From assembly GCF_000613725.1 (NCBI RefSeq), contig NZ_BAJN01000004.1:115594-179593 (forward strand): a DNA stretch of 64,000 nt. The letters run 5' to 3'. Origin of the DNA: Hoylesella pleuritidis JCM 14110. GTDB lineage: Bacteria > Bacteroidota > Bacteroidia > Bacteroidales > Bacteroidaceae. The first letter of the stretch is position 1. Every line of letters begins with the position of its first letter. Under the pieces are notes generated by a model, which was not told the DNA's origin, ran no database searches, and saw only the letters and a program-made list of their open reading frames with translations. Shown piece after piece: positions 8,276 to 17,944 of the stretch. A program made the translations under genes and the position numbers.

Positions 8276-10425
8276 CTATTCAATCGTAATCAAAACATCC
8301 TCCGTCGTCACGTTGCCGGTGGCGGAAATACGGTCGATCAGCACGCGATACGTGCCCGGTTGAGCCGGAACGCGATGGGGAAAGCGTGAAGAGGCATCCC
8401 GATCGGGCGCGATTCCCACGACAGTTACCAGTTGGCCGTTGCTCGCTCGGTCTTGTTTCACATAGCCTTTGGTCGTCATCACCAGGGCGCCATTCATCGC
8501 TCCGTGCAGGTTGAGTTCGCTGATCGTTTGCGCGGGAGTCAGCAATCGGACACTGCCCAGCATCTTCACATCTATGTCCATTGCCTCGTCGGGAGAGATT
8601 TCTATACCATCGAAGATGATTTTAACCGTCGGATCATTCATTAATGAGGAGTTTCTGCGACTCACCAAGTAATATTTCTTGTTGTCATCTTCCACGAGTG
8701 TGATGTATTGGAAGAATCGATTGACGAGATCTTCAAACCTTGTATAGTTGTGTTTTTCAATGTCTTGGCTGTCGATATAGCGCAAACGATAAAACCGTTC
8801 GGCCGTGAGCAGCGAGCGGTTTTTGGCGTTTATCCGCACTTCTCCGAGTCGGTTGACTCTCCGAAGACCGAAAGACGCCGTGTCTGCGATGATGGTTTCC
8901 ACCCGTTCCGACGCATATTGTGCCTTCGGCCGATGCCATTCGGGATAGTGGGGCGTGTGCATCTGGAATTCGTATGGTGCCGTATCGCCGTCTTTGCGGT
9001 ATCCTTGCAGGAAGAATTCGGCCTCCGGACCGAAGTCGTCTACGGCTATTTGGAAATGCCCTTGGTCGTCGGTCGGTCCTGAATAGGCCTTGTTTTCCCC
9101 TTTCTGAAACGCCACGACGGTGCCGTTTTTGATGGGTCGCCGACCGTCGGAAACCGTTCCCGCGAGGGCGAGTTCTGTCTCTTCGGTATACGGGAAGACT
9201 GTTTCGCGACGCCGGATAGTGGCAGGATCGAACCGCACGAAGCGTGCTGAGCAGAGCCAGGCACGTGCATCCGTGGTGTTTTCTTGGGCTTTTCGTCCAT
9301 AGAATAACGGAAAGGGAGCCGGCGAAACGACGTCGCTTTCGAACAGAAGAGCCGCTGCTGCACGAGGTACATACGCCGAAGTGTCTGCCAAAATACGGAC
9401 AAATGTTTGGCTATCTTGTGTCTTTGGGGCGAGCGCAAGCGGTTCTGCCGGGCTGTATCGCGTCTTTCGGAGCAGTGGATGATCGTTGTTGGACTTCCGG
9501 ATCCATTGAAACGACTGTGAAATCAGACTGTCTTTGCTGTCCGTCAAGAGGAAAGACAGCAGTCCGTCGGGTACATCCGCCAATGCGATTTGCCCCTCGT
9601 GGCGCTTCAATTCGATCTTTTGCAGTCCTAATCGATGGTGAAAGGCGTAGAGAGAAAGCTGTTCGAGCAGTGTTGATGCAGGCAGAATGCGATAAGAAAG
9701 ACGCCCGTTGAGCACCGAAGTCTGAATGATCGGCTGCTCATTGCAGGTCGGAAGCAGGAAGCGAAACGGTTTCCCACCGCTCGATGCCACTATATGATAA
9801 GGTGAAAGACCCTTTGGCGTGACGGGAACAACCTGCCATCCCGATGCCGTTGTGGTGCCTTGGAGACGAAACGAACTACGACCATCGGTCAGTGTAAAGC
9901 TGCAACGCACGGGATTTCCGGCTCCGTCGCAGAATCGGATGCCTATGTGTTGCGGTTCATCGGCCACAAGATGGCCTCCCTCGGGATATATTTCGCAACG
10001 CAGTGTGGCTCCGTCGCTCTCTGTTTGCACGCGTTTCGCTCCCAGGAAGATGGAAAACACGGGGAGTGTTACCGTCGGATCGTTCTGCATCAGGCGTGTG
10101 AAAGCCTGCACATAATACTTGCCCGCTCTCCAATCCATTCCCGGAACGACAGCCGTTTGAAACTCCCCGCCGTCCGTGCAGCGCAATTTCTGCCGCAGGC
10201 AGAGCGTATCGCGGTCATCGAAAAACTCGATGTTGACATACCGACTGCGTATTTTCGCCGTGCCATCTGCTCCGACCACGCAGCCCCTGAGCGCTATCGT
10301 GTCGTCGAGTTGATAATCGATTCGGTCCGCACAAACGAATATTTTCTCTGTGGGCGACGGTTGTGCCATTGCCGCGAGATGGTAAAACAGTAAGAATGTC
10401 AGCAGATTTCGTATTGGAAAAACAT
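8276..10425 (-). CDS. Exported MG2-like protein with a C-terminal TonB-plug-like domain
   Basis: A large envelope protein of roughly 700 residues. The N-terminal half has a macroglobulin/MG2-like beta domain (EKIFVCADRIDYQLDDTIALRG, then WRAGKYYVQAFTRLMQ). The middle has a carboxypeptidase-regulatory-like segment (LALAGTVSDGRRPIKNGTV). The C-terminal part resembles a SusC plug (VKIIFDGIEISPDEA, GSVRLLT, NGALVMTTKGY). Such proteins are widespread in Bacteroidota and their substrates are unknown. The start is unclear. A signal-like stretch RNLLTFLLFYHLAAMAQ is in frame without an ATG. The ATG at 10425 reaches it only if one base is missing between about 10423 and 10400; an in-frame ATG lies at 10369. 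It follows hemG and has its own promoter. Confidence 0.7.
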
Positions 10426-10474
10426 CTATTTCGGCATTTATCAAGTTATCAGTATCTTTTTGATGATAATGTTG

Positions 10475-10482
10475 CGAAGATA
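10475..10482 (-). promoter_or_regulatory. -7 element for the MG2-like gene
   Basis: The minus strand reads TATCTTCG, one mismatch from TAnnTTTG, in the spacer between the hemG stop and the MG2-like gene. It supports a start downstream of about 10465, and so argues against the long reading frame that extends into hemG. Confidence 0.45.
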
Positions 10483-10547
10483 GCAAAAATATGGGTTTAT
10501 GATATGATTCGCCGAGAGAAATAACATAAATTAAAGATTCTCGCTCG

Positions 10548-11926
10548 CTAAATCGATGTTCCGATATCGGTTCCTTGCTTAATTCGGTGTGCCATTCCGA
10601 TGCCGTCACGAAGGTTTCCGGCGATAATCAGACCCGGAAATTGGTGCTGAACGGTATTGATGGAGGCCAAACGCGCATCGGTGGTAAGTTCGTATTGCGG
10701 AATGGCTTGTGGATGACGGTAGATGCGGATGGTGTCGATCGGCGTGTCGGTAGGATATTTCAGCATTGTGTGCAGGGCCTCTTCGGCGATGGTTTGCAGC
10801 CTGTCGTCGCTCATCTCGATGTATTTGGGGTGGTGAACACCGCCTATGAAAAAAGAGAATACGGCTCCGTCAGCGGGCGAACGACTCTCGAAACAAGCCG
10901 AAGGGAACAGGATTCCCAGCACGTTTTGCCGCTCGCGTGAGGGCACTAAACCACCGAACGCTGCATAACGGGGACCTGCGACGCGGGCGATTCCTACTCC
11001 GATCTGCACAATTGAGGCATATTTCAGCGTGCTGATGGCCGTCAGCTGCGCCTCATCGATGAATGGAAGCAGGCGGGGTAGGGCGTAAGCACCGCACGTG
11101 GTGACCACTTTTGCACAGCGAATGACTTGCATCCGGCCGTTATCGGCTGTAAATTGCACACAGAAATGGTCTTCTTCGGGATGGATGTCGACGTTTTTCG
11201 CGCCGAGAGAAATATGCTCCGACTTGATGGCTTGGCCTAAAGCATTGACCAAATGTTGCAGACCGCCACGGGCGGAAAACACTTGTTTCGTGGCGAGTCG
11301 GTCTCGTTCGGTCTTTGGTTGGCGTGCTTTGGCTATGGCGCCACGGATAAACGAGCCGTAAGTTTGCTCCAAATAGTAGAGCTTGGGCAGTGCCAATCGG
11401 GTGGGAAGAGCCATCGGATCGCCTGCGTAAACGCCCGAAATGAATGGGTCTACGGCGTAATCGAGATACGATTGGCCCAATCTGCGGGCGGCCAAAGCAC
11501 CTACGACTCATCGGAATCAGTGCCTTTGCGCCGCCACGGCTCGCCGAGAATACGCAACTTATCGTTCCACGTGAAGAGAGGCGTGGTGAGTGCGCTGCCG
11601 ATTCCCGACGGAAGGGGATGGAATCGACCGTCTTTCCAGATTAATCTGCGCTTGGATGACGCTCGTGCCGGCTCCAATTCGCAATGCGGACAAAGGTCGT
11701 TGAAGAGTTCGGCAACCTCCGGACAGGAGACAACACCGGTATTCGGGCCGCTCTCAAAGATGAAATCACCCACGCGATGCGTGCGGATCTGCCCGCCGAT
11801 GCGGTCTGCTTGTTCCACAATTTCAACGTCGCGGCCCCGTTTTCGGGCGTAAAATGCGGTGGTAAGTCCCGTCAGTCCGGCGCCGATCACCACCACATCG
11901 CGGGTTCGTAAGTCGTGATTTTCCAT
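10548..11926 (-). CDS. hemG: Protoporphyrinogen oxidase (FAD, HemG/HemY type), apparent 1-base frameshift
   Basis: Oxidises protoporphyrinogen IX to protoporphyrin IX, the penultimate step of haem synthesis. The N-terminus has the FAD motif VVVIGAGLTGLTTAFYA and a downstream RIGGQIRTH; the C-terminus ends NLRDGIGMAHRIKQG, typical of the flavin enzyme. The frame is interrupted after GTDSDES by TAG; one added G at about 11500-11505 restores ESVGALAARRLG and gives about 459 residues, the normal length. It starts 3 bases after the hemN stop, so the two are coupled. The frameshift is probably a base-calling loss. The symbol follows the usual Bacteroidota annotation for this flavoprotein. Confidence 0.9.
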
Positions 11927-11929
11927 CCG

Positions 11930-13294
11930 TTATATTGGTTTTGAGAATCTCTTTGTTGTGTTGGTCATCAGCGGATCGAGGCTCGCCACGACGTTACGAA
12001 CGAACGGTGAGCCTTCGGAAGTCATACTGATACCGTCTGCTGAGAGGTTGATGATACCGTCTTCGGCCATCTCTTGCAGGCGTGCAGCATCGTAATGGAC
12101 AGCCGATTTGATGTCGGTTGTCGACAACGAGAGTCTTTCGGCAATCTCACTCCATACAAGATGATAGTTGCACATCATCGATTCGATGACTTCGCGGACG
12201 ATTTGCTCACGTCGGGTGAGTATATATCCGCGTGTGATATAGAATTGTCCGCGGCTCATTCGGTTGATGTAAGCCGCTATTTCCTTGCCATTCTGTGCGT
12301 AAGCAGTACTTAATTGACTGATGCCTGTAACTCCGAAGGCATATACCTGACCCGTAGTGCGGCGTGTGCAGTAACCTTGGAAATTGCGATGAAGCTGATG
12401 TGCATCACTGGCTAAGCTCAATTCGTCGTTGGGAAGTACGAAATGATCGAGTCCGATGCTACGATAACCGGCGCGGTGGAGCGTTGACGAGGCTCGGTTG
12501 AACATCTCTTGCTTATCCGAATCGGCAGGAAGTCCGTAACGTTCGAGTATCAGTTGTCGTTTGTGTACCCACGGAACGTGTCCGTAACTGAATGTAACGA
12601 TACGGTCGGGATGAAATTCTACCGCCTGTTCGATAGTCTTTTGAAAGCTGTCAGGTGTCTGGTAAGGCAGTCCGAAGAGGAAATCCATATTGACAGTAGC
12701 ACCTGATGCGCGTAGGATTTGCATTATCTTGTTCACCGGAAGACGCGAAGGTGCCCGATTGACAGTCTGTAATACACGCTCATCGAAATCTTGAATACCA
12801 AGGCTATAACGGTTGAATCCGCAGCGAGTGAGCTCTTGCCAATCTTCGGTTGACAAATATCCGGGATGGCACTCAATAGCAATCTCTGGTCGGTTAATCG
12901 TGGGAAGCAGTGAGAGCAGATGCTCGTTGAGTTCGCGAATATGGTGAAGGGGCAACGAAGTGGGGCTTCCGCCGCCGTAATGAATCTGTGAAATGCGCCG
13001 TTCTCGATGTAAATGAGCGGCGATAAGGTCGATTTCCTGATGTAAGGCAGCCACATATCGGTCTGTGATTTCGGCTTTTGCCATCGGATAAGAGTTGCAT
13101 CCGCAATAGTGACAAAGCTGAAAACAGAACGGGATATGTACATAGAACGACACGTGGGGTTGTCGTTCGTCATTCGACTGCTCGATAGCTGCGAGATAAT
13201 CTGCTGCTGAAAGCTCGTGAAAATAGTTGGCCGGAGGATAGCTTGTGTACCTGGGTACAGAGATATTGTACTTTTTTATCAATGCGTCTTTCAT
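11930..13294 (-). CDS. hemN: Oxygen-independent coproporphyrinogen III oxidase
   Basis: A radical-SAM enzyme that decarboxylates coproporphyrinogen III to protoporphyrinogen IX without oxygen. The cluster motif CxxxCxxC is in IPFCFQLCHYCGCNSY, with the extra Cys of true HemN proteins. Further family segments are IHYGGGSPTSLP and YSLGIQDFDERVLQTVNR. The protein has 454 residues, the length of HemN and longer than HemW. It overlaps the MFS gene upstream by 4 bases (ATGA) and is followed after 3 bases by hemG, so it is part of one operon with the TonB receptor. The presence of the CGC segment favours HemN over HemW. Confidence 0.93.
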   Translation of the reverse strand: MKDALIKKYNISVPRYTSYPPANYFHELSAADYLAAIEQSNDERQPHVSFYVHIPFCFQLCHYCGCNSYPMAKAEITDRYVAALHQEIDLIAAHLHRERRISQIHYGGGSPTSLPLHHIRELNEHLLSLLPTINRPEIAIECHPGYLSTEDWQELTRCGFNRYSLGIQDFDERVLQTVNRAPSRLPVNKIMQILRASGATVNMDFLFGLPYQTPDSFQKTIEQAVEFHPDRIVTFSYGHVPWVHKRQLILERYGLPADSDKQEMFNRASSTLHRAGYRSIGLDHFVLPNDELSLASDAHQLHRNFQGYCTRRTTGQVYAFGVTGISQLSTAYAQNGKEIAAYINRMSRGQFYITRGYILTRREQIVREVIESMMCNYHLVWSEIAERLSLSTTDIKSAVHYDAARLQEMAEDGIINLSADGISMTSEGSPFVRNVVASLDPLMTNTTKRFSKPI

Positions 13295-14523
13295 CTTGTT
13301 GCCTCCCCTTTTTTAAAGATCGACAACACATAAAACACTGAAACGGCTGCAATGAGAGCTTCCATAGCAAACAGTCCGTGGTAATCGAGCTTGTCGGCAA
13401 CGGCCCCGCTGACAACTGCCATCAGCATTCCGCTGAGGTGGGTGAGCACAATCTGTACGGTAAAATCGGTTCCTTCGCGGCCCGGTCGTACACAGTTCAT
13501 TGCCGAAATATAGACAATGACTGATGCAGTACCATAGCAACTCCACAGCAAGACAATGCCAAAACATAACAGCCACGTGCTGAGTGGGAGATAAGAGAGG
13601 ATGAAGAAGAACAGTGTCGTGCACAAAATAAGCAGCGAAAAAATGATTCGAGCACGGTGAATACCTGTTTTTCGTACCCAGAAACCGGCTCCGAACGAGG
13701 CGAGAAATGCTGTTCCAGTACCTAATATGCCACTCATCAGACCGATTTCTTTCATTGAATAGCCGTGATCGACCAAATATGGGCGGAGCATTGACAGTAT
13801 TCCGATGAGCCCTGCGTAATAAAGTATCAGGAATCCGACCTGTTTCCAGATGCCACGTTGTGTAAAAAACCAAATGAAATCACTTAATTTCGCACGATGT
13901 TTGACAGATTTTGGTGCAATTGTCAGTTGCTTATTGAACAGCAACGGAATTAAAGTCAGCACCACGAAAATGCCCAAGCAGGTGAGAACCGTGCGCCAAC
14001 CATAATGGTGGAGCACCATTAACAGTACGCCACTGCCGATGAATGTTCCTCCGAAACCACCCATAGACTGCATACTGTTGACCATACTCTTATCGCGTTT
14101 TGCAAACGACAGCACGGCCAAAGCATCCGTAGCGATATCCTGAGTGCCTGAAGCGATGAGCGAAAGAATCACCAATGCGATGATCAAATAGATGTCTGTG
14201 GACACGTGAAGCAGGCCGGTGGCAAAGAGAATTATGGCATACGCCAGTTCGGATGAGATGATACAGCGCTTGTAATGTCCCAAAGTGATGCAATGACGGT
14301 CTATGATCGGCGCCCAGAGAAACTTTAAAATCCAAGGCAACTTGACCAGTTGGAGCAGTCCGATTGTGACAAGTGAGAAATGATTCTCACGCATCAACAC
14401 TTGCAAAGCAGTGGAAAGAAAGCTCGACGGAACTGCTTGCGCCACGTATAAAGCGAAAAACGTGCCTAAGGTGAGTACTTCGCCGTTTTGCCAACGACTA
14501 TGATAACCAGTCTGTTTCTTCAT
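13291..14523 (-). CDS. MFS inner-membrane carrier, AmpG/RhtX-like, possible porphyrin or siderophore importer
   Basis: A 410-residue, twelve-helix major-facilitator protein. The N-terminal pattern (FFALYVAQAVPSSFLSTALQ, then KLPWILKFLWAPIIDR) resembles the AmpG / RhtX-FptX group, which imports muropeptides or siderophores across the inner membrane. It lies 8 bases after the TonB receptor stop and overlaps hemN by 4 bases. The context suggests it carries the receptor's ligand into the cytoplasm for the haem enzymes; that ligand role is inference. A muropeptide or siderophore substrate is not excluded. Confidence 0.75.
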   Translation of the reverse strand: MKKQTGYHSRWQNGEVLTLGTFFALYVAQAVPSSFLSTALQVLMRENHFSLVTIGLLQLVKLPWILKFLWAPIIDRHCITLGHYKRCIISSELAYAIILFATGLLHVSTDIYLIIALVILSLIASGTQDIATDALAVLSFAKRDKSMVNSMQSMGGFGGTFIGSGVLLMVLHHYGWRTVLTCLGIFVVLTLIPLLFNKQLTIAPKSVKHRAKLSDFIWFFTQRGIWKQVGFLILYYAGLIGILSMLRPYLVDHGYSMKEIGLMSGILGTGTAFLASFGAGFWVRKTGIHRARIIFSLLILCTTLFFFILSYLPLSTWLLCFGIVLLWSCYGTASVIVYISAMNCVRPGREGTDFTVQIVLTHLSGMLMAVVSGAVADKLDYHGLFAMEALIAAVSVFYVLSIFKKGEATR

Positions 14524-14530
14524 CGATTCA

Positions 14531-16591
14531 TCAAAAATTCACGATGAGCGACGTACCGAAACTAATGGGTTTGCCGCGCTGAGCATAATCGGCCGACGAC
14601 CTAAAACTATAAGTCGTGTACTTTGTTTGGGTGAGATTCTTGCCCCAAAGTTCCCAAGTCAGGATGCCGCGAACGGCACTTACCTTTGCGTTCAGCAACA
14701 TATAAAAGTCCTGTGATACCGCATTGTCTTCTGCCCAATAGATTCTGCCGATGCCGGTAAGCCCTGTACTGAATGTTAGTCGGTCTAAAAAGCCGCCCGC
14801 CGGCATCATCGTGTAACTCGCATTGAGCCCCAACGTGTTGCGGGGAACCAGCGGCAGTTTGTTATTCGAATAGTCTTGCTTAGCACTTTTATGGTAATCG
14901 AGGAAACGGGCATAGGTATATCCGTAGCTCATTTGTATGTTCAGACCCTCTGCCGGGCGTGCATTGACAGTCAACTCCAACCCTTTGCTGTCCGAATGAG
15001 CAGCATTATGCAAGATGTTTCCTACTCCCGGAACAGTGAGATTTACCTGCTGGTGACGCCAGTCAATGTAAAAAAGTGCCAGTTCGGTCATCAACCGATT
15101 GCCGAAAAGATTGAGTTTGGTACCCACTTCATAATTCCAATTGTATTCCGGAGCATAAGTACGCTCGTCATCCGTACGGAATGTCTGGTTGAAACCTCCT
15201 GCTTTGTAGCCGCGTGTGAGTGAAGCGTAAAACAGATTCTTTCCGGTGGTGAGATATTGAACGGTGAATTTCGGTGTAACTTGATGAAAACGGAGCGTAC
15301 TCTTGAATGAACGCACGACCATATTGTTGTTGCCCGTACTGAGAACATAGCTGTTTCGAGTGTAGTTATCCCGTGAATGCTCGTAGTCGAAACGCAGACC
15401 CGCAGTGAGCGAAAGGCCTCGCCACAGATTATAAGACGATTGGTGGTAGAGAGCCAGCGCGCCGATCGGCAACGTGTTGGCGGCAACGAAACTGGCATCT
15501 TTCGCTATATATTGCGTCTCAATCGTGTTGTTTATGTGCTGAATCATACCGAATGCGCCAAATATCCATTGATACCGACTGTCGTTGTTGGACTTGAACG
15601 TAAACTCCTGACTTACCATATTCTGGTGAATTTCATTGATAACGAAATATAGATCGCGCGGTGTGAAATCCTGATCGATGGCCTGGTGATCTTTGATAAA
15701 CTGATAAGCGGTCTGGCTGTTGAAGCTGAATGCCCGACCGTCGTATCTTGCATTGAAGCCCGTTGTAGATATAAGGCGGCGGTAAAGACTCTTTCTGTTG
15801 TAGTTGACACCGGCTGTTTTTCCCGTCGTTCGGTCGTAAGCACCATACGGATAACCGTCTTGGTCAGAATAATCAAGCATAGAACTCAGTCGTAATGTCC
15901 ATTGTTGGCCTGGCTTCCATACGCCGGTCAGTCGCCCGAAACCGCTGTTGATGCCGTCGGCTTTGGTTCCCGTGGCTGCATTTCGGAAGAAACCGTCGTT
16001 GTGGTGATATCCTCCTGCGACGGCAAACCCTAACTTCGGGCCCATCATTGTATAGTTGGCGAACTGTGCTGAAACGTCGTTCCGATTGCCATAACCCACT
16101 TTCAGCCGGGTGCCTTGATATTCCAAAGGCGACCGCGTGTGTACACTGATGATGCCGCCGATGGCATTTCGGCCGTAAAGTGTGCCTTGTGGGCCGCGGA
16201 AAACATTCACTTCAGCGATGTCAGACATATCGATGTCGAACGCGGAGTTCTCGAAATGGGGCACGCCATCAACGTAGAAGCCCACCGTTGGACCCTTAGC
16301 TTTGGCTCCGATGCCGCGAATGTAAACGGGAGCGTTTTGTTTCGATCCGTAATCCGGCATATAGAAGTTGGGCATAATGGCCGTAAGCTCTTTCAGACTC
16401 GTTACTTCTTGGCGATGTAGAAACCTGCTGTCGACAGCTGAAATGGATGAAGGCGTGAGGTTATGTTTATTCTGTTTGAACTCGGTTACGGTCACTTCGT
16501 CGAGATCCACTTTGTGCGCAATGGTAGAATCGGTCTCGTTCGGTGATATGACTGGTGTGAAAGCTGCCAGCAATAAAATGGTGTTGAACAT
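14531..16591 (-). CDS. TonB-dependent outer-membrane receptor heading the hemN-hemG operon
   Basis: A 686-residue receptor with a signal peptide (MFNTILLLAAFTPVIS), a TonB-box-like DEVTVTE near residue 32, a plug (VYIRGIGAKAKGPTVGFYVDGV, RGPQGTLYGRNAIGG) and a 22-strand-type barrel ending in SFGTSLIVNF with the terminal aromatic residue. It lacks the N-terminal extension and partner lipoprotein of SusC systems, so it is a classical siderophore/haem/vitamin-type receptor. It is first in the operon with an MFS carrier, hemN and hemG, and has its own promoter at 16626-16633. The likely ligand is a porphyrin or haem, judged only from context. Confidence 0.85.
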   Translation of the reverse strand: MFNTILLLAAFTPVISPNETDSTIAHKVDLDEVTVTEFKQNKHNLTPSSISAVDSRFLHRQEVTSLKELTAIMPNFYMPDYGSKQNAPVYIRGIGAKAKGPTVGFYVDGVPHFENSAFDIDMSDIAEVNVFRGPQGTLYGRNAIGGIISVHTRSPLEYQGTRLKVGYGNRNDVSAQFANYTMMGPKLGFAVAGGYHHNDGFFRNAATGTKADGINSGFGRLTGVWKPGQQWTLRLSSMLDYSDQDGYPYGAYDRTTGKTAGVNYNRKSLYRRLISTTGFNARYDGRAFSFNSQTAYQFIKDHQAIDQDFTPRDLYFVINEIHQNMVSQEFTFKSNNDSRYQWIFGAFGMIQHINNTIETQYIAKDASFVAANTLPIGALALYHQSSYNLWRGLSLTAGLRFDYEHSRDNYTRNSYVLSTGNNNMVVRSFKSTLRFHQVTPKFTVQYLTTGKNLFYASLTRGYKAGGFNQTFRTDDERTYAPEYNWNYEVGTKLNLFGNRLMTELALFYIDWRHQQVNLTVPGVGNILHNAAHSDSKGLELTVNARPAEGLNIQMSYGYTYARFLDYHKSAKQDYSNNKLPLVPRNTLGLNASYTMMPAGGFLDRLTFSTGLTGIGRIYWAEDNAVSQDFYMLLNAKVSAVRGILTWELWGKNLTQTKYTTYSFRSSADYAQRGKPISFGTSLIVNF

Positions 16592-16625
16592 ATACTAATT
16601 GTTTAAAATCAATGTAATTCAGCTG

Positions 16626-16633
16626 CAAAAGTA
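16626..16633 (-). promoter_or_regulatory. -7 element of the TonB receptor operon
   Basis: The minus strand reads TACTTTTG, a full match to TAnnTTTG, 34 nt before the receptor ATG. No clear -33 TTTG was seen. Confidence 0.6.
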
Positions 16634-16772
16634 CAACAAAAGGCTCGTTTCCGAAATCCTATCTTTTGAGGAAATCGAGGTGATTCGGGCATTAAATGCT
16701 CATCCATTATCTTTTCATCCTTCATCCATTATGTTCTGAACACAAAAACAAAAGGATATAAATAAAAGTTGA

Positions 16773-16952
16773 TTTGTATGTGGTTGATTCCCAGTAGTAT
16801 ACAAGTCTCGTTCTGATTAGCTGTTAAACACCGTGCGTTTAATGGCTTTTCGCACGCCAGTTAACAGTTAAATGCACGGCAACTAACGGTTAATCGTTCG
16901 ATAATTAGCCCTTAATCGATAATTATTTTGTATATTGTTGATTATCAGATAT
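16773..16952. repeat. Class I 22-bp array element, copy B
   Basis: Four 22-bp units run from 16823 to 16910, with unit starts at 16823, 16845, 16867 and 16889. They share GTTAA at the start of three units, and a TTAAAC...GTTTAA dyad in the first. The left frame reads TTGTATGTGGTTGATT and then CCCAGTAGTATACAA; the right frame reads TTGTATATTGTTGATT and then ATCAG. The element lies between divergent promoters of the TonB receptor and the acid phosphatase. Confidence 0.8.
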
Positions 16953-17072
16953 CTATGAGCTGTATTCGCGTTTACCATTTTTTTTCCTGATGAAAAAGCG
17001 TGAGTGACGAGCGGACGGAGTAAATTTTGTGTATTGTCAACGACTTTTTACGGTATGTTTGATGCTATTTGC

Positions 17073-17103
17073 TTTGACGTTACAATATTTTCCGTTATCT
17101 TTG
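17073..17103 (+). promoter_or_regulatory. Canonical Bacteroidota promoter of the acid phosphatase gene
   Basis: TTTG at 17073-17076 and TATCTTTG at 17096-17103 are separated by 19 nt, a textbook -33/-7 pair. The start codon is 60 nt downstream. Confidence 0.8.
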
Positions 17104-17163
17104 TAGCAAATAAGCGAAAGATACAAAAGAAAATAGAATATCGAAAAGACAAATAAACTGACA

Positions 17164-17901
17164 ATGAAAAAATTATCGCTGACATTTATTTCAACTGTTA
17201 TCGCGCTGGCGATAATGGCACAGAGCAAACCGAAAGAGCCGCAGATGACGGGCTTCTTGATGCAAGATCAACTGCCGCAGGGAATGGTTTATCTCCCGGC
17301 TCCGCCCGACACGTCGAGTATTGCCTATCTGAACGATTTTCATCGGTATCAATGGGGCAAGTCGATGCGCGGTACTAAGCGCGGTCGACAGGCTGTTTTC
17401 GATGCGTATGTACAGACGGATTCTATTCTGAAAGGCTTTTCCGAGGCTTTCGGAATGCTTGTAACAAGAGAGCAGACCCCCGTGACTTACGACTTGATCG
17501 AGCGTGTGGAAAATGACGGAAGTGCCGGAGTGCGCAGTGTAAAACGCAAGTATCAACGCACACGTCCATACGTGCAGTTCCACGAATCTACATCGGTGCC
17601 TTGGGATGAAGAGGAGTTACGCCGATCAGGATCATATCCTTCGGGGCACTCTGCACGCGGTTGGGCCATTGCATTGGTACTGAGTGAGCTGAATCCTGCG
17701 CATCAAACGGAGATTCTCAAACGAGGATTCGATTATGGGGAGAGTCGTGTTATTGCCGGGTTCCACTATCAGAGCGATGTTGATGCAGCCCGAATCGCAG
17801 CCTCGGCAGTGGTTGCCCGTCTCCACGCCTGTCCTGCTTTTATCAAGCAATTGGCGTTGGCGAAGAAAGAGTTAGAGAAATTTCAACATAGGAAGAAATG
17901 A
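17164..17901 (+). CDS. Class A nonspecific acid phosphatase (PAP2 superfamily), exported
   Basis: A 245-residue periplasmic phosphatase with a signal peptide (FISTVIALAIMAQS). The three PAP2 active-site motifs are present: KRKYQRTRP (KX6RP), GSYPSGHSARGW (PSGH) and SRVIAGFHYQSDVD (SRx5HxxxD). These place it among PhoN/PhoC-type class A phosphatases, which hydrolyse diverse phosphomonoesters by a phospho-histidine intermediate. A canonical promoter precedes it. The downstream BASS carrier starts 43 bases later, so they may be co-transcribed. Confidence 0.92.
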   Translation: MKKLSLTFISTVIALAIMAQSKPKEPQMTGFLMQDQLPQGMVYLPAPPDTSSIAYLNDFHRYQWGKSMRGTKRGRQAVFDAYVQTDSILKGFSEAFGMLVTREQTPVTYDLIERVENDGSAGVRSVKRKYQRTRPYVQFHESTSVPWDEEELRRSGSYPSGHSARGWAIALVLSELNPAHQTEILKRGFDYGESRVIAGFHYQSDVDAARIAASAVVARLHACPAFIKQLALAKKELEKFQHRKK

Positions 17902-17944
17902 CAATGAAAATACAAAGGCAGCAAGATTGAAGACGGGAGATGCC

